DNA of 47,225 bases, from positions 1 to 47,225 of the forward strand of contig JABXIQ010000054.1 in assembly GCA_013373015.1 (NCBI GenBank), given 5' to 3'. The notes beneath the pieces are model-generated. The model was not told where the DNA came from, ran no database searches, and saw only the letters and a program-made list of their open reading frames with translations. The translations under genes and the position numbers were made by a program. The DNA comes from Kangiellaceae bacterium (GTDB lineage: Bacteria; Pseudomonadota; Gammaproteobacteria; Enterobacterales; Kangiellaceae). Shown piece by piece: positions 16,317 through 27,514 of the stretch. The first letter of the stretch is position 1; each line of letters opens with the position of its first letter.

Positions 16317-17639
16317 ATGACTAGCAATACCGAGCTTGCAGCTTTATTTAAGCAACATATTGAAATCATTACTCAACGCTACCAAACAGCAATGGAAAAT
16401 CATGGCTTTGACCACTTGGTTATTCCCGCAGGATCATTACACAGCGTGTTTTTGGACGATATGTCCTACCCGTTCAAGTCCAATTTCCATTTCAACAGCT
16501 TTGTGCCATTAGATGAGATCCATGACAGTGCATTAATTTTAGCTGCAGATGGCTCTAGAACCCTGTGCTACTACCAACCGGTTGATTTTTGGCATGTAGT
16601 GGCGAAAGATCCCGAAGGTTTTTGGGTCGATTCTTTTGATATTCACATGATCCGCAATAAAGATGAGGTTCGCGCACATTTACCTAATACAGGCAATGTT
16701 GCTTTTATTGGTGAAATGACAGCTCCTTATCATGATGAAGATTTTGACGCGATCAACCCTGGAAATCTAATTCATGAAATCAATTGGTATCGAGCCACTA
16801 AAACCGATTATGAGGTCGAATGTATCGCGCAAGCAAACCAACGCGCCGCTCTTGGGCATATTGCCGCAAAAGAAATGTTTTATAAAGGTGGCTCAGAACT
16901 CGAGATCCACTTAGCTTATTTGTTAGCAACAGGCCATGCAGAAAGCCAATTGCCCTATAACAATATTATTGGCTTGAATGAGCACGCCGCTATTTTGCAT
17001 TATTTCCATTATGATACTCAGGCACCACAACAACACCGCTCGTTTTTGATTGATGCTGGCGCAAGAGTCAATTGTTACGCATCAGATATTACACGCACCT
17101 ACGCTTTTGAGCAGAACGAATTTGCGGAAATGACAGGCGATATGGACGCTGCACAACAAAAACTGTGTGCAAAAGTGCAAGATGGCAACTCCTATATAGA
17201 TCTGCATATCCAACACCACCATTTTGTTGCAGACATCCTTCATAAATACAAAATTTGCTCTATGCAGCCAGAATCTATGGTAGAAACTGGCGTAACAGGT
17301 ACCTTCTTCCCTCACGGCCTTGGTCACCACATAGGTTTACAAGTGCACGATCCAGGTGGTCACCAAGCGAATATTGAGGGTGATACCAACCCACCTCCCG
17401 CACCACATGGTTTCTTACGCAATACTCGTCCGATGCAATCAGGGCAAGTACTTACCATTGAGCCGGGTATTTATTTCATCGGCTCTTTGCTAGGCGATCT
17501 AAAAGCCAGCGAACACAGCTCAAGCATTAATTGGGCTCGAGTTGCTGAGTTTATGCCTTTTGGTGGTATTCGCATTGAAGATGAAGTAGTGGTTACTGAT
17601 GACGGTCATCGCAACTTAACGCGCCCTTTTCTTGATTAA
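16317..17639 (+). CDS. pepQ: Xaa-Pro dipeptidase PepQ
   Basis: 440 residues (E. coli PepQ 443). A creatinase-like N-terminal domain (1-155) precedes a pita-bread metallopeptidase domain. The dinuclear metal ligands D247 (IDAGARVNCYASD), D258, H337 (HGLGHHIG), E382 (TIEPGIYF) and E421 (IRIEDEVVV) are all present. It hydrolyses Xaa-Pro dipeptides and, in some bacteria, organophosphates. GGAATT before the ATG is a modest ribosome site. It lies immediately upstream of yigZ, as in many gammaproteobacteria where pepQ, yigZ and fadBA are neighbours. Confidence 0.95.
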   Translation: MTSNTELAALFKQHIEIITQRYQTAMENHGFDHLVIPAGSLHSVFLDDMSYPFKSNFHFNSFVPLDEIHDSALILAADGSRTLCYYQPVDFWHVVAKDPEGFWVDSFDIHMIRNKDEVRAHLPNTGNVAFIGEMTAPYHDEDFDAINPGNLIHEINWYRATKTDYEVECIAQANQRAALGHIAAKEMFYKGGSELEIHLAYLLATGHAESQLPYNNIIGLNEHAAILHYFHYDTQAPQQHRSFLIDAGARVNCYASDITRTYAFEQNEFAEMTGDMDAAQQKLCAKVQDGNSYIDLHIQHHHFVADILHKYKICSMQPESMVETGVTGTFFPHGLGHHIGLQVHDPGGHQANIEGDTNPPPAPHGFLRNTRPMQSGQVLTIEPGIYFIGSLLGDLKASEHSSSINWARVAEFMPFGGIRIEDEVVVTDDGHRNLTRPFLD

Positions 17640-17640
17640 T

Positions 17641-17661
17641 GGCAAAAGTATTAATTTTGCC
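17641..17661 (+). promoter_or_regulatory. Hairpin filling the pepQ-yigZ gap
   Basis: GGCAAAA (17641-17647), loop GTATTAA, TTTTGCC (17655-17661). The stem ends directly against the yigZ ATG at 17662, and begins one base after the pepQ stop. It may control or couple yigZ translation, which has no Shine-Dalgarno. Confidence 0.5.
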
Positions 17662-18291
17662 ATGAGTTCATCTGGCTACCAAGTTCCAACGCATAAAACC
17701 GCACACCCCTTTATGTTTGAAGAAATAATAAAGGGGAGCCGTTTTATTGCGCGAATTGCTTTTACTCCTAGCGTTGATCAGGCCAAATCCTTCGTTAAGC
17801 ATTTTAATGTCACCGAGCCTGAGGCAACCCATCATTGCTGGGCTTATGTAGTCGGCAACCCTTCGTCAACCACACTTATCGCCTGCTCCGATGATGGCGA
17901 ACCCAGCGGCACAGCAGGAATGCCAATGCTGAATGTACTTAAGCACGCCGCGATTGGTGATATTACAGCGGTTGTTACTCGTTATTATGGTGGTACCAAG
18001 TTAGGAACTGGCGGCTTAGCTCGTGCGTATGGCGGGTCGGTCAAACAAGCTCTTGAGCAACTTGAAACTTCTCAACGCATTTTTACCGAAAAGTTTGAGA
18101 TTCATTGTGCTTATGATTTACAAAAGCAGATTGAATATCTAATCAATGAAGTACAGGGAGAAATCCTAGATATACAGTTCACCAATCAAGTCAGCTTACA
18201 GCTCGAGGTTCCGCGTGATAATATAACTCAGCTACAATTATCTCTTGAAGCTTATATCAATAAGCAACAACTCCAACTGAATAAATTATAA
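17662..18291 (+). CDS. yigZ: YigZ/IMPACT family protein
   Basis: 209 residues. The UPF0029/IMPACT signature is complete: DDGEPSGTAGMPML at about 75-90 and VVTRYYGGTKLGTGGLARAYGG just after. A C-terminal YigZ alpha/beta domain follows. Eukaryotic IMPACT modulates Gcn2; the bacterial role is not settled, with RNA or ribosome association proposed. I place the start at ATG 17662, the first start after the pepQ stop; an in-frame TTG at 17632 overlaps pepQ. The 10-bp gap to the SirB2-like gene suggests one operon. Confidence 0.9.
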   Translation: MSSSGYQVPTHKTAHPFMFEEIIKGSRFIARIAFTPSVDQAKSFVKHFNVTEPEATHHCWAYVVGNPSSTTLIACSDDGEPSGTAGMPMLNVLKHAAIGDITAVVTRYYGGTKLGTGGLARAYGGSVKQALEQLETSQRIFTEKFEIHCAYDLQKQIEYLINEVQGEILDIQFTNQVSLQLEVPRDNITQLQLSLEAYINKQQLQLNKL

Positions 18292-18301
18292 AGGTTCTTT
18301 T

Positions 18302-18667
18302 ATGCTTGCTCTGAAACATATACACATGACTTTAGCTATCATCACGCTAATTGGTTTTTTACTTCGTAGTTTTTGGATGTTTACCAACAATCAGCTGCTT
18401 GAGAAAAGATTTGTTAAAGTTGCACCACATATTATTGATACGTTGTTATTGGCAAGTGGAATCACTTTCATGATCATGACCCATCAATATCCGCCAACAT
18501 TTTCTTGGCTAACCGTCAAAATCTTGTTAATTATTGCTTACATAATATTTGCCTTGAAAATGTTCCGCGCTGAAACAAAAAATGCTAAAACTGTATTATT
18601 CCTACTTGCAATTGGTAGCTTTGCCGCCATTTTGTATATAGCACGTATGAAACCTCTGTTTTGGTAA
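18302..18667 (+). CDS. SirB2-family inner-membrane protein
   Basis: 121 residues with four membrane helices. The pattern LKHIHMTLAIITLIGFLLRSFW at the N-terminus, APHIIDTLLLASGI in the middle and a basic C-terminal ARMKPLFW is that of the SirB2 (invasion gene expression up-regulator) family, which is widespread in gammaproteobacteria with no proven biochemical role. It is located between yigZ and ubiK, so probably cotranscribed with yigZ (10 bp gap). Confidence 0.8.
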   Translation: MLALKHIHMTLAIITLIGFLLRSFWMFTNNQLLEKRFVKVAPHIIDTLLLASGITFMIMTHQYPPTFSWLTVKILLIIAYIIFALKMFRAETKNAKTVLFLLAIGSFAAILYIARMKPLFW

Positions 18668-18714
18668 ACCGTGTTGATACACCTTGAAAGGCAACTTATA
18701 GATCAGGAGCCAAT

Positions 18715-18951
18715 ATGATTAGCGCACAAAAAATTGATGACTTAGCTAAAAAACTTTCGGAATCCGTTCCACAACAGTTTAAAACCGCTAAAGATGAATT
18801 CAACAAACAATTTAAAGAAGTTTTGCAATCACAGTTAGCAAAACTTGATTTAGTTACTCGTGAAGAGTTTGATGCTCAAACGAAAGTGCTTGAACGCACT
18901 AGAGAAAAGCTTGAAGCTTTAGAGAAAAAAGTTGCTGAGTTAGAAGCATAA
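18715..18951 (+). CDS. ubiK: Ubiquinone biosynthesis accessory factor UbiK (BMFP/YqiC family)
   Basis: 78 residues. The membrane-fusogenic BMFP pattern is evident: amphipathic N-terminal helix ISAQKIDDLAKKLSESVP, then LVTREEFDAQTKVLERTREKL leading to a C-terminal coiled coil (about 53-78, LEALEKKVAELEA). UbiK supports the soluble Ubi complex in aerobic ubiquinone synthesis. An AGGAGCC ribosome site lies before the ATG. Followed by a bidirectional terminator. Confidence 0.92.
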   Translation: MISAQKIDDLAKKLSESVPQQFKTAKDEFNKQFKEVLQSQLAKLDLVTREEFDAQTKVLERTREKLEALEKKVAELEA

Positions 18952-18976
18952 AAAAGGAGCTTATAGCTCCTTTTTT
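18950..18976. terminator. Bidirectional terminator after ubiK
   Basis: AAAAAAGGAGC (18950-18960), loop TTATA, GCTCCTTTTTT (18966-18976). Shared with the minus-strand DUF2959 gene. Confidence 0.92.
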
Positions 18977-18995
18977 TGCCTCTCCGATAAACCCT

Positions 18996-19640
18996 TTATT
19001 TCCCTTCCATCTGTGCGATAAAGCGATTAGCTTCATTTATCGAACTATTCATTTCAGTTATGAGTTTACTCACATCTGACTGTACACTGTTTAGCTCATC
19101 TTTCAATGAAGCAATAGCTCGTGCATTTAAATTGTGTTTCAAGAAAAGTACTTGGTCGTTAAATACTGTTAACACTGGAGCAATACTTCGTTCAGCTTTA
19201 CGCATAGCTGCAATCAACGTTGAATATTGACGTTTAGTTTCATACAACTGGGCTTGGCTTTTGCGACGCAACTCTGCATTGGAATATTGTTCTAACTCTG
19301 TTTGCCATTCTTCAAATAATTCTTCCGCCACATATTCAACACTATCGATACGCTTGGTCACAGTTTCTGAAGCCGCTTTACTTGCCTCATACTCATCATT
19401 GAGCTTGTTATAGACATCTTCCAGTTCACCACCATTAAAATTAACGACACTTTGGTACTGTTGTAGTGCATTCTGGAATTGTTCTTTAGCATCTTCTTGC
19501 GCATCTCGTGCTTTTTCAATCCTGCCGGTTAAAATATCTCTTTTTTCGAAACCTAATTGCTCTAATGCTCCCAGTTTAACTGTTTCACATGCTGTTATAC
19601 TTAACAACAATACACTTAATGCCAAACACCTTAATACCAT
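18996..19640 (-). CDS. DUF2959 family lipoprotein
   Basis: 214 residues. The signal peptide ends in a lipobox LSITAC (Cys18), so the mature protein is lipid-anchored in the envelope. The rest is almost entirely helical and coiled-coil: EKRDILTGRIEKARDAQEDAKEQF, then a central ASETVTKRIDSVEYVAEELFEEW, and a C-terminal LNARAIASLKDELNSVQSDVSKLI. This is the DUF2959 pattern, seen in marine gammaproteobacteria; the function is unknown. It is a monocistronic unit between ubiK and the HerA-like gene. Confidence 0.82.
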   Translation of the reverse strand: MVLRCLALSVLLLSITACETVKLGALEQLGFEKRDILTGRIEKARDAQEDAKEQFQNALQQYQSVVNFNGGELEDVYNKLNDEYEASKAASETVTKRIDSVEYVAEELFEEWQTELEQYSNAELRRKSQAQLYETKRQYSTLIAAMRKAERSIAPVLTVFNDQVLFLKHNLNARAIASLKDELNSVQSDVSKLITEMNSSINEANRFIAQMEGK

Positions 19641-19784
19641 GTTATTTCGTCCTAATCTGTTTAAGATTGCTATAGATTAGCGCAAAACGTGGTCTATAAC
19701 CAAAGCCTACCAACACAAACTTTAAAAGTTTTACACTCTTTATCTAAAAAATCTCTTTTCCCTCTTGAGTTTTAGCTCATTTTC

Positions 19785-19790
19785 TATAAT
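19785..19790 (+). promoter_or_regulatory. Consensus -10 element for the HerA-like gene
   Basis: A perfect TATAAT 32 bp upstream of the ATG at 19822. The -35 region is weak (TTGAGT at 19765 is only 14 bp away), so the call rests on the -10. Confidence 0.45.
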
Positions 19791-19821
19791 CTAAATTCAT
19801 CATTATCTTAGGAATACCTTA

Positions 19822-21321
19822 ATGCTACTAATAGGCGGAAACCCAGAAAAAGAACATGTTCTCTTAAATCCTAAAATGGCCAATCGTCATGGTTTGATTG
19901 CTGGTGCAACAGGTACCGGTAAAACCGTAACCATGCAAGTGTTAGCAGAAGGTTTTTCTAAAATGGGGGTTCCTGTTTTTACTGCCGATGTAAAAGGCGA
20001 TCTATCCGGTATTGCTACCGCTGCAGGCTCTCATCCGAAGATTGATGAGCGTATCGAAAAGATTGGTATAGAAGACTACACCACTCATGACAACCCTGTG
20101 ATTTTCTGGGATGTTTATGGAAAACATGGACATCCTGTTCGTACCACTATATCCGAAATGGGTCCCATTCTACTGGCTAATTTAATGGAGCTGAATGATA
20201 CCCAAGAAGGTGTTTTGCATATAGCTTTTGATATCGCTGACGAGCAGGGTTTGTTGTTATTAGACATCAAAGATTTGCGCGCGATGCTCAACTGGTTAAG
20301 CGATAACCGCAAAGAAATCATGCGTGAATATGGCAATGTTTCACCGCAAAGCGTTGCCGCCATTGTTCGAAAATTACTGGTGCTCGAAAATTCTGGAGGT
20401 GATCAGTTTTTTGGTGAGCCTGCTTTAGATATTCGCGATATGATGCGCGTCGATCACAGTGGTAAAGGCATTATCAACATACTGCATAGTAAAGAATTGA
20501 TGCTCAATCCTAGAATTTACTCCACATTCTTATTGTGGATGCTGTCAGAGTTGTTCGAAGAGCTTGATGAGGTAGGCGATCCCGACAAACCCCGTTTAGT
20601 GTTCTTTTTTGATGAAGCTCATCTATTATTTGATAAAGCACCAGGCGCTTTACTTGAACGTATCGAACAGGTGGTTCGTTTAATTCGATCTAAAGGTGTA
20701 GGCGTTTTCTTTGTTACACAACACCCAACCGATATACCAGAAGATACGTTAGGACAACTTGGTAATCGCATCCAACACGCGCTACGCGCTTTTACTCCAA
20801 AGGATTTTAAAGCTGTTAAAACTGCCGCTGAAACCTTTAGACCCAATCCAGACTTAGATGAAGAGGCTCTAATTACCCAGCTTGGAGTTGGAGAAGCCTT
20901 GGTTTCTGTACTGGATGAAAAAGGACGCCCGTCCATAGTTGAACAAACACTTATCCGTCCGCCTGAATCTCGTATTGGCCCTCTCAACGATAAAGAGCGT
21001 GACAAGGTGTTCAAATCATCTCCTGTACATGGGGTTTATGATAAGGCTGTTGACCGAGAATCCGCTTATGAGATTCTGTTGGCTAAAGAGCAAAAATTAA
21101 TAGAGCGAAAAAAGAAAGAAATGGAAGAAGCAAAAAAATTACGTGAAAAAGCCGAAAAAGAAAAAGCAGCCGCTAAACAGGCTGCAGCAAAGAAAAAAAC
21201 CGGCTCTAAACGTCAAAGTAACACTGAAGCTTTTTTTAAGACGTTAATTCGAACCATCAGTTCTGGTATCGGTCGGCGTATTGTTCGTGGTTTGCTGGGT
21301 ACTATTCTTGGTGGAAAATAA
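19822..21321 (+). CDS. yjgR: HerA-like ATPase, DUF853/YjgR family
   Basis: 499 residues, RecA-fold ATPase related to HerA/FtsK. Walker [11 protein letters not shown] is at 28-37 and Walker [10 protein letters not shown] at 259-267. The conserved ADVKGDLSG lies between, and [14 protein letters not shown] follows as the sensor region. A lysine/glutamate coiled-coil linker (about 415-465) precedes a glycine/arginine-rich tail. The E. coli relative is YjgR, whose role is undefined; DNA pumping or translocation is inferred from the fold. An AGGAA element precedes the ATG. No NurA nuclease gene is adjacent, so it is not a standard HerA-NurA pair. Confidence 0.9.
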   Translation: MLLIGGNPEKEHVLLNPKMANRHGLIAGATGTGKTVTMQVLAEGFSKMGVPVFTADVKGDLSGIATAAGSHPKIDERIEKIGIEDYTTHDNPVIFWDVYGKHGHPVRTTISEMGPILLANLMELNDTQEGVLHIAFDIADEQGLLLLDIKDLRAMLNWLSDNRKEIMREYGNVSPQSVAAIVRKLLVLENSGGDQFFGEPALDIRDMMRVDHSGKGIINILHSKELMLNPRIYSTFLLWMLSELFEELDEVGDPDKPRLVFFFDEAHLLFDKAPGALLERIEQVVRLIRSKGVGVFFVTQHPTDIPEDTLGQLGNRIQHALRAFTPKDFKAVKTAAETFRPNPDLDEEALITQLGVGEALVSVLDEKGRPSIVEQTLIRPPESRIGPLNDKERDKVFKSSPVHGVYDKAVDRESAYEILLAKEQKLIERKKKEMEEAKKLREKAEKEKAAAKQAAAKKKTGSKRQSNTEAFFKTLIRTISSGIGRRIVRGLLGTILGGK

Positions 21322-21333
21322 CAAGATGCTCAT

Positions 21334-21363
21334 AAAAAAGGCTACCTTTTGGTAGCCTTTTTT
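21334..21363. terminator. Bidirectional terminator
   Basis: AAAAAAGGCTACC (21334-21346), loop TTTT, GGTAGCCTTTTTT (21351-21363), between the HerA-like gene and dodecin. Confidence 0.93.
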
Positions 21364-21375
21364 TAATCTAGGTTA

Positions 21376-21579
21376 TTAATCTTTTAGGATAAAAGTAACC
21401 TTTAGCGTGACACGAAAACCAACCACTTCGCCGTCTTCAATAACAGCCTGTTGATCTTTAACCCACGCCGCTTTAACACCATCCAATGTTTTGTTTGCGC
21501 GTTTAACACCTTTTTTTACTGCATGCTCAAAGCTTTCCGTTGATTCTGCAATAATTTCTGTAACCTTTGCTACTGACAT
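21376..21579 (-). CDS. Dodecin family flavin-binding protein
   Basis: 67 residues: MSVAKVTEIIAESTESFEHA, AVKKGVKRANKTLDGVKAAWVKDQQAVIEDGEV, GFRVTLKVTFILKD. This is the dodecin pattern (SPxSFEdAv, then tlrni.g.wV.dq...v..g.i..yrv...v.F.l), including the aromatic W44 that stacks on flavin. Dodecins form 12-mers that store riboflavin or flavin cofactors. GGAGGAT lies 6 bases before ATG 21579; the in-frame TTG 15 bases upstream overlaps this ribosome site and is rejected. Confidence 0.92.
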   Translation of the reverse strand: MSVAKVTEIIAESTESFEHAVKKGVKRANKTLDGVKAAWVKDQQAVIEDGEVVGFRVTLKVTFILKD

Positions 21580-21752
21580 TGTTATATCCTCCAATGTTTG
21601 TTAAAAAATAGTTTATAGCTATCCATCATATTACGCTTTCTTAAAACTCATGCAAGCTCTTGAAATCCAAATTTTGTAAAATCGTGAAATGAATTGCTTG
21701 TAATATTTTTTTAATTAGGCTTTTATAGTTAAAACCTTTTATTTGAGTAACT

Positions 21753-22634
21753 ATGCTTAATCTTGATCAACACCCTTTTTTAGTTCCTTTCGATAACAGT
21801 TTCCAGCTTTTGCAATTTTCTACGCAAATTGATGATTATCAAGGAAAGTCCTTTTACAAAGAAATTTTGAAAGAAAACCTATATCACTTGGATGATTTGC
21901 AACATAAACTCTATGCCCATGATAAATTTTCCGTTCTTTTGATTTTTCAAGCAATGGATGCTGCCGGCAAAGATAGCACTATTCGCTCTGTCTTTAGTGG
22001 CATGAATCCTACTGGTTTTCAGGTGCATAGCTTTAAGCAACCCTCAAAAAATGAACTTGATCAAGACTTTTTGTGGCGCACTAGTAAAGCTCTACCTCAA
22101 CGCGGGCGTATTGGTATTTTTAACCGTAGTTATTACGAAGAAGTTCTCGTGGTTCGCGTGCACCCACATTATCTAGCTGGGCAAAGATTGCCTTACGAAC
22201 CTCATTTGGATGAGTCCAATCCCAATAATTTATGGTCTCAAAGACTTGAATCTATCGCTGATCATGAAAAGCATTTAGCAAGAAATGGAACCATTATCCT
22301 CAAGTTTTTTCTTAATGTTTCGCAACAGGAGCAACATAAACGTTTTGTTTCACGTATCGAAAACCCTCATAAAAACTGGAAGTTTTCTGCTGATGACTTA
22401 AAAGAAAGCGCATTATGGGATAGCTATATGCATGCATATGAAGAGGCTCTTAAAGCAACCTCCAAACCTTGGGCACCGTGGTACGCTATTCCTGCTGATA
22501 ATAAGTCTGTTATGCGTGCAATGGTGTCGCAAATTATTCGCGAAAAGTTAGAAAGTTTAGATTTACACTTTCCAGATCTGAGTGATGAGGATAAAGCAAA
22601 ACTACCGGAATATAAAAAGCAGCTTATTGTTTAG
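21753..22634 (+). CDS. ppk2: Polyphosphate kinase 2 family protein (PPK2)
   Basis: 293 residues, single-domain PPK2. Walker A AMDAAGKDS is at 67-75, the lid/Walker B RIGIFNRSYYEE at 119-130, with VRVHP after it. The segment FSGMNPTGFQVHSFKQPS matches class I/III PPK2 enzymes, which phosphorylate nucleoside mono- or diphosphates using polyphosphate. The exact class cannot be set by eye; length and ELDQDFLWR suggest class III or a close group. The start ATG has no strong ribosome site. It lies tail-to-tail with gyrB. Confidence 0.9.
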   Translation: MLNLDQHPFLVPFDNSFQLLQFSTQIDDYQGKSFYKEILKENLYHLDDLQHKLYAHDKFSVLLIFQAMDAAGKDSTIRSVFSGMNPTGFQVHSFKQPSKNELDQDFLWRTSKALPQRGRIGIFNRSYYEEVLVVRVHPHYLAGQRLPYEPHLDESNPNNLWSQRLESIADHEKHLARNGTIILKFFLNVSQQEQHKRFVSRIENPHKNWKFSADDLKESALWDSYMHAYEEALKATSKPWAPWYAIPADNKSVMRAMVSQIIREKLESLDLHFPDLSDEDKAKLPEYKKQLIV

Positions 22635-22663
22635 AATATGTAATCTCAACTACAACGGATTTT

Positions 22664-22691
22664 AGTCATTCCCACTTCTGCGGGAATGACT
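22664..22691. repeat. GTCATTCCC-type palindromic repeat in the ppk2-gyrB gap
   Basis: AGTCATTCCC (22664-22673) and GGGAATGACT (22682-22691) are perfect 10-bp arms with an 8-base loop. The GTCATTCCC...GGGAATGAC type is a common dispersed repeat in gammaproteobacteria. With a TTTATT tail it may double as a terminator for ppk2 and gyrB. Confidence 0.75.
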
Positions 22692-22705
22692 TTATTGTGC
22701 ACGTT

Positions 22706-25135
<2,430 letters not shown>

Positions 25136-25155
25136 TTATCGTTTTTCTATCTTTG

Positions 25156-26265
25156 TTAATTTGGTTGTGTGGGCTCTTCTATTTGTTGTACACGCCCATG
25201 TTCCACGTGGAACAATGATGCCTTATTATACCTTTTTATGAGGCTTTTGAGAGGATCTAAATGCACACAAGTGATAAATATTTGTTGTTTTTCGGGTTGA
25301 TTAGCAAGAAATTTAAGTAGTTTTTGTTGGTGATGTTGATCTAATTCCGCCCCTATATCATCTAATAGAAAGATTGGGTACTGCTGTCCTTGTTGCTGCA
25401 TTAGTTTTAACTGCGCTAACTTAAGTGCTGTTATCACCATTTTTTGCTGACCTCGTGATAAGTACTCGACAGCAAGCTGACTGCCGCTGTAAATTTTAAG
25501 ATCAGCCTTTTGAATGCTTGATTGAGTGAACCCTACACGTCGATCTTTATCAAACTGCTCCGGTAACAAATCAGTTAACGATTTTTGAGCTGCCCACCCG
25601 GGATAAAGGTGTAGCCGTGTATCAACATCAGTTATGAATTGCTCAATTATGTTTTGGTAAATAGGCGATAACTGTTCTACATAACGTTGACGCTTTTCAG
25701 TTATAGCCTCAGAAAGCGGAATAAGTTGTTTATCCCATATCTCGATATCCCTATAACTTTTGGCCGTTTTGAGTAATTGATTTCGGTGTAACAGTATTTT
25801 TAGACTGCGTTGCCATAAGTTCAGAAAAGAATGTTCCACGTGGAACACTCCCCAGTCCAACAACTTTCGTCGTGCACTTGGCCCTTTAGAGAGTAGTTCA
25901 TATTGTTCTGGAGCTAATACCTGAACAGGAAATGTGGTCGCTAAATCACTTAATTTTTTTACCGACTCTTGATTCAGTTTGATGGTTATATCGCCATTAC
26001 GTTGACGTTTTAAACCAAGTTTATGCTGAGATTCTAGCGATTGAAATTGAGCAAACAGAGTAAAAGCATCTTGTTGATGCTCAATTACCTTTGCGTGTTT
26101 CGCAGTTCTAAAAGATCGACCATTGCCCAGTATGTATAAAGCTTCAAGAATACTGGTTTTTCCAGCAGCATTATCGCCATAAATGATATTAAGTTGATCA
26201 GAGAAGTCTAATTTACAAGGCTGAATATTGCGTAAATGTGATATGGAAAGATTGTGAATTTGCAT
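25156..26265 (-). CDS. recF: DNA replication and repair protein RecF
   Basis: 369 residues. ABC/SMC-like ATPase: Walker A GDNAAGKTS at 30-38, signature LSRGQQKMVITALKLAQ, Walker B PIFLLDDIGAELD. It loads RecA at gaps with RecO and RecR. Two perfect parS sites are embedded in the coding sequence and, in this frame, each is read as FHVEH (in GVFHVEHSF and SLFHVEHGR). Placement between dnaN and gyrB is canonical. Confidence 0.96.
   Translation of the reverse strand: MQIHNLSISHLRNIQPCKLDFSDQLNIIYGDNAAGKTSILEALYILGNGRSFRTAKHAKVIEHQQDAFTLFAQFQSLESQHKLGLKRQRNGDITIKLNQESVKKLSDLATTFPVQVLAPEQYELLSKGPSARRKLLDWGVFHVEHSFLNLWQRSLKILLHRNQLLKTAKSYRDIEIWDKQLIPLSEAITEKRQRYVEQLSPIYQNIIEQFITDVDTRLHLYPGWAAQKSLTDLLPEQFDKDRRVGFTQSSIQKADLKIYSGSQLAVEYLSRGQQKMVITALKLAQLKLMQQQGQQYPIFLLDDIGAELDQHHQQKLLKFLANQPEKQQIFITCVHLDPLKSLIKRYNKASLFHVEHGRVQQIEEPTQPN
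25199..25214. promoter_or_regulatory. parS: parS site 1 (ParB-binding centromere), inside recF
   Basis: TGTTCCACGTGGAACA, a perfect 16-bp palindrome identical to the Pseudomonas-type parS. The partner genes parA and parB are at 43808-45555. Confidence 0.93.
25832..25847. promoter_or_regulatory. parS: parS site 2, inside recF
   Basis: A second perfect TGTTCCACGTGGAACA, 633 bp from site 1 and in the same recF reading frame. Confidence 0.93.
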
Positions 26266-26345
26266 AGATAATCTTTATTGACTCATGCAAAAGCGAGTTA
26301 AGGCATAGAAACAATTGTTGTGCAAAACACGTCTGCAAAACAAAA

Positions 26346-27449
26346 TTACAGACGCATTGGCATAACTACATAAACGCTTTCACCACCATCGACTTCTTCA
26401 ATCAAGCTACTACTATTTGCATCGATAAAAGTCATTTTGACTTGAGGTGTCTTTATGGTATTCATAACATCAATCATATACCCAACATTAAACCCTATCT
26501 CAAGATCAGAGCCGTTATAATCCACACCAAACTCGACTTCTGCCTCTTCCTGTTCAGGGTTATTAGCATGCAAACGAACTTGCTCGTTAGAAAGCATTAA
26601 GCGAACACCGCGGAACTTTTCATTGCATAAAATAGAAGCTCTGGATAAGGATTCTTTTACCAATTCGCGATCAGCAATAACGACTTTATCCCCGTTTCTT
26701 GGTAAGACTTTATCGTATTCAGGAAAACGACCATCGACTAACTTAGAAGTAAACGAATAGTGATCACCCGTAATTTTGATATGATTTGAACTTAAACTCA
26801 TGCTCACAGTTGCATCAGAGTGCTCCAGCAAGCGCGACAGTTCTAGAACACCCTTTCGCGGAATAATGGCGCTAACTTTATCATCAGCATCAATCTCTAC
26901 GGTTTCACGCGATAAAGCCAAACGGTGACCATCGGTGGCTACTGTTGTAAATTTATCATTATCAAATTCAAATAACATGCCATTAAGGTAGTAGCGCACA
27001 TCTTGTTGCGCCATGGCAAATTGTGTCTTTTCGATCAGGCTTTTTAAGATAGTTTGCGAAAGATTGAGCGAAACCAAACTTGCAGTTTCTTCAACATTAG
27101 GAAACTCGTTAGCTGGCATAGTCGATAAACTGAAACGACTGCTTGGTGTAGCAACTTTTAGGCGATTTTCACCCATATCCACTTTAACTGTTTCACCATC
27201 ACCTAAACTGCGAACAATATCCAGTAGCTTACGGGCAGGCACGGTAATCTCACCTGGTTCAAACTCCCCCTCTAAAGCCACATCAGCTTTTAACTCTACT
27301 TCCAGATCAGTAGCGGTTAGTGAGAGCTTACTATCATCAACAACCATTAAAACATTGGACAAAATAGGAAGCGTCTGTCTTTTTTCAACGGCACCACTGA
27401 CCAATTGAAGTGGCGTTAGAAGTTGATCACGAGTAATGGTAAAACGCAT
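26346..27449 (-). CDS. dnaN: DNA polymerase III sliding clamp (beta subunit) DnaN
   Basis: 367 residues, matching E. coli DnaN (366). Starts MRFTITRDQLLTPLQLVSGAVEKRQTLPILSNVL and ends SVYVVMPMRL, the conserved clamp C-terminus that forms the partner-binding pocket. Three repeated clamp folds are expected. AEVEFGVDYNG and EIGFNVGYMIDVMN lie in domain 3. Encircles DNA and tethers Pol III, MutS and ligase. It lies 65 bp downstream of dnaA in the origin operon. Confidence 0.97.
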   Translation of the reverse strand: MRFTITRDQLLTPLQLVSGAVEKRQTLPILSNVLMVVDDSKLSLTATDLEVELKADVALEGEFEPGEITVPARKLLDIVRSLGDGETVKVDMGENRLKVATPSSRFSLSTMPANEFPNVEETASLVSLNLSQTILKSLIEKTQFAMAQQDVRYYLNGMLFEFDNDKFTTVATDGHRLALSRETVEIDADDKVSAIIPRKGVLELSRLLEHSDATVSMSLSSNHIKITGDHYSFTSKLVDGRFPEYDKVLPRNGDKVVIADRELVKESLSRASILCNEKFRGVRLMLSNEQVRLHANNPEQEEAEVEFGVDYNGSDLEIGFNVGYMIDVMNTIKTPQVKMTFIDANSSSLIEEVDGGESVYVVMPMRL

Positions 27450-27514
27450 AATGACACCTTAATTTATATGTTTCTGTTGTTTTCTAAGTGATGATATTTA
27501 TTAATGGTTTAACT

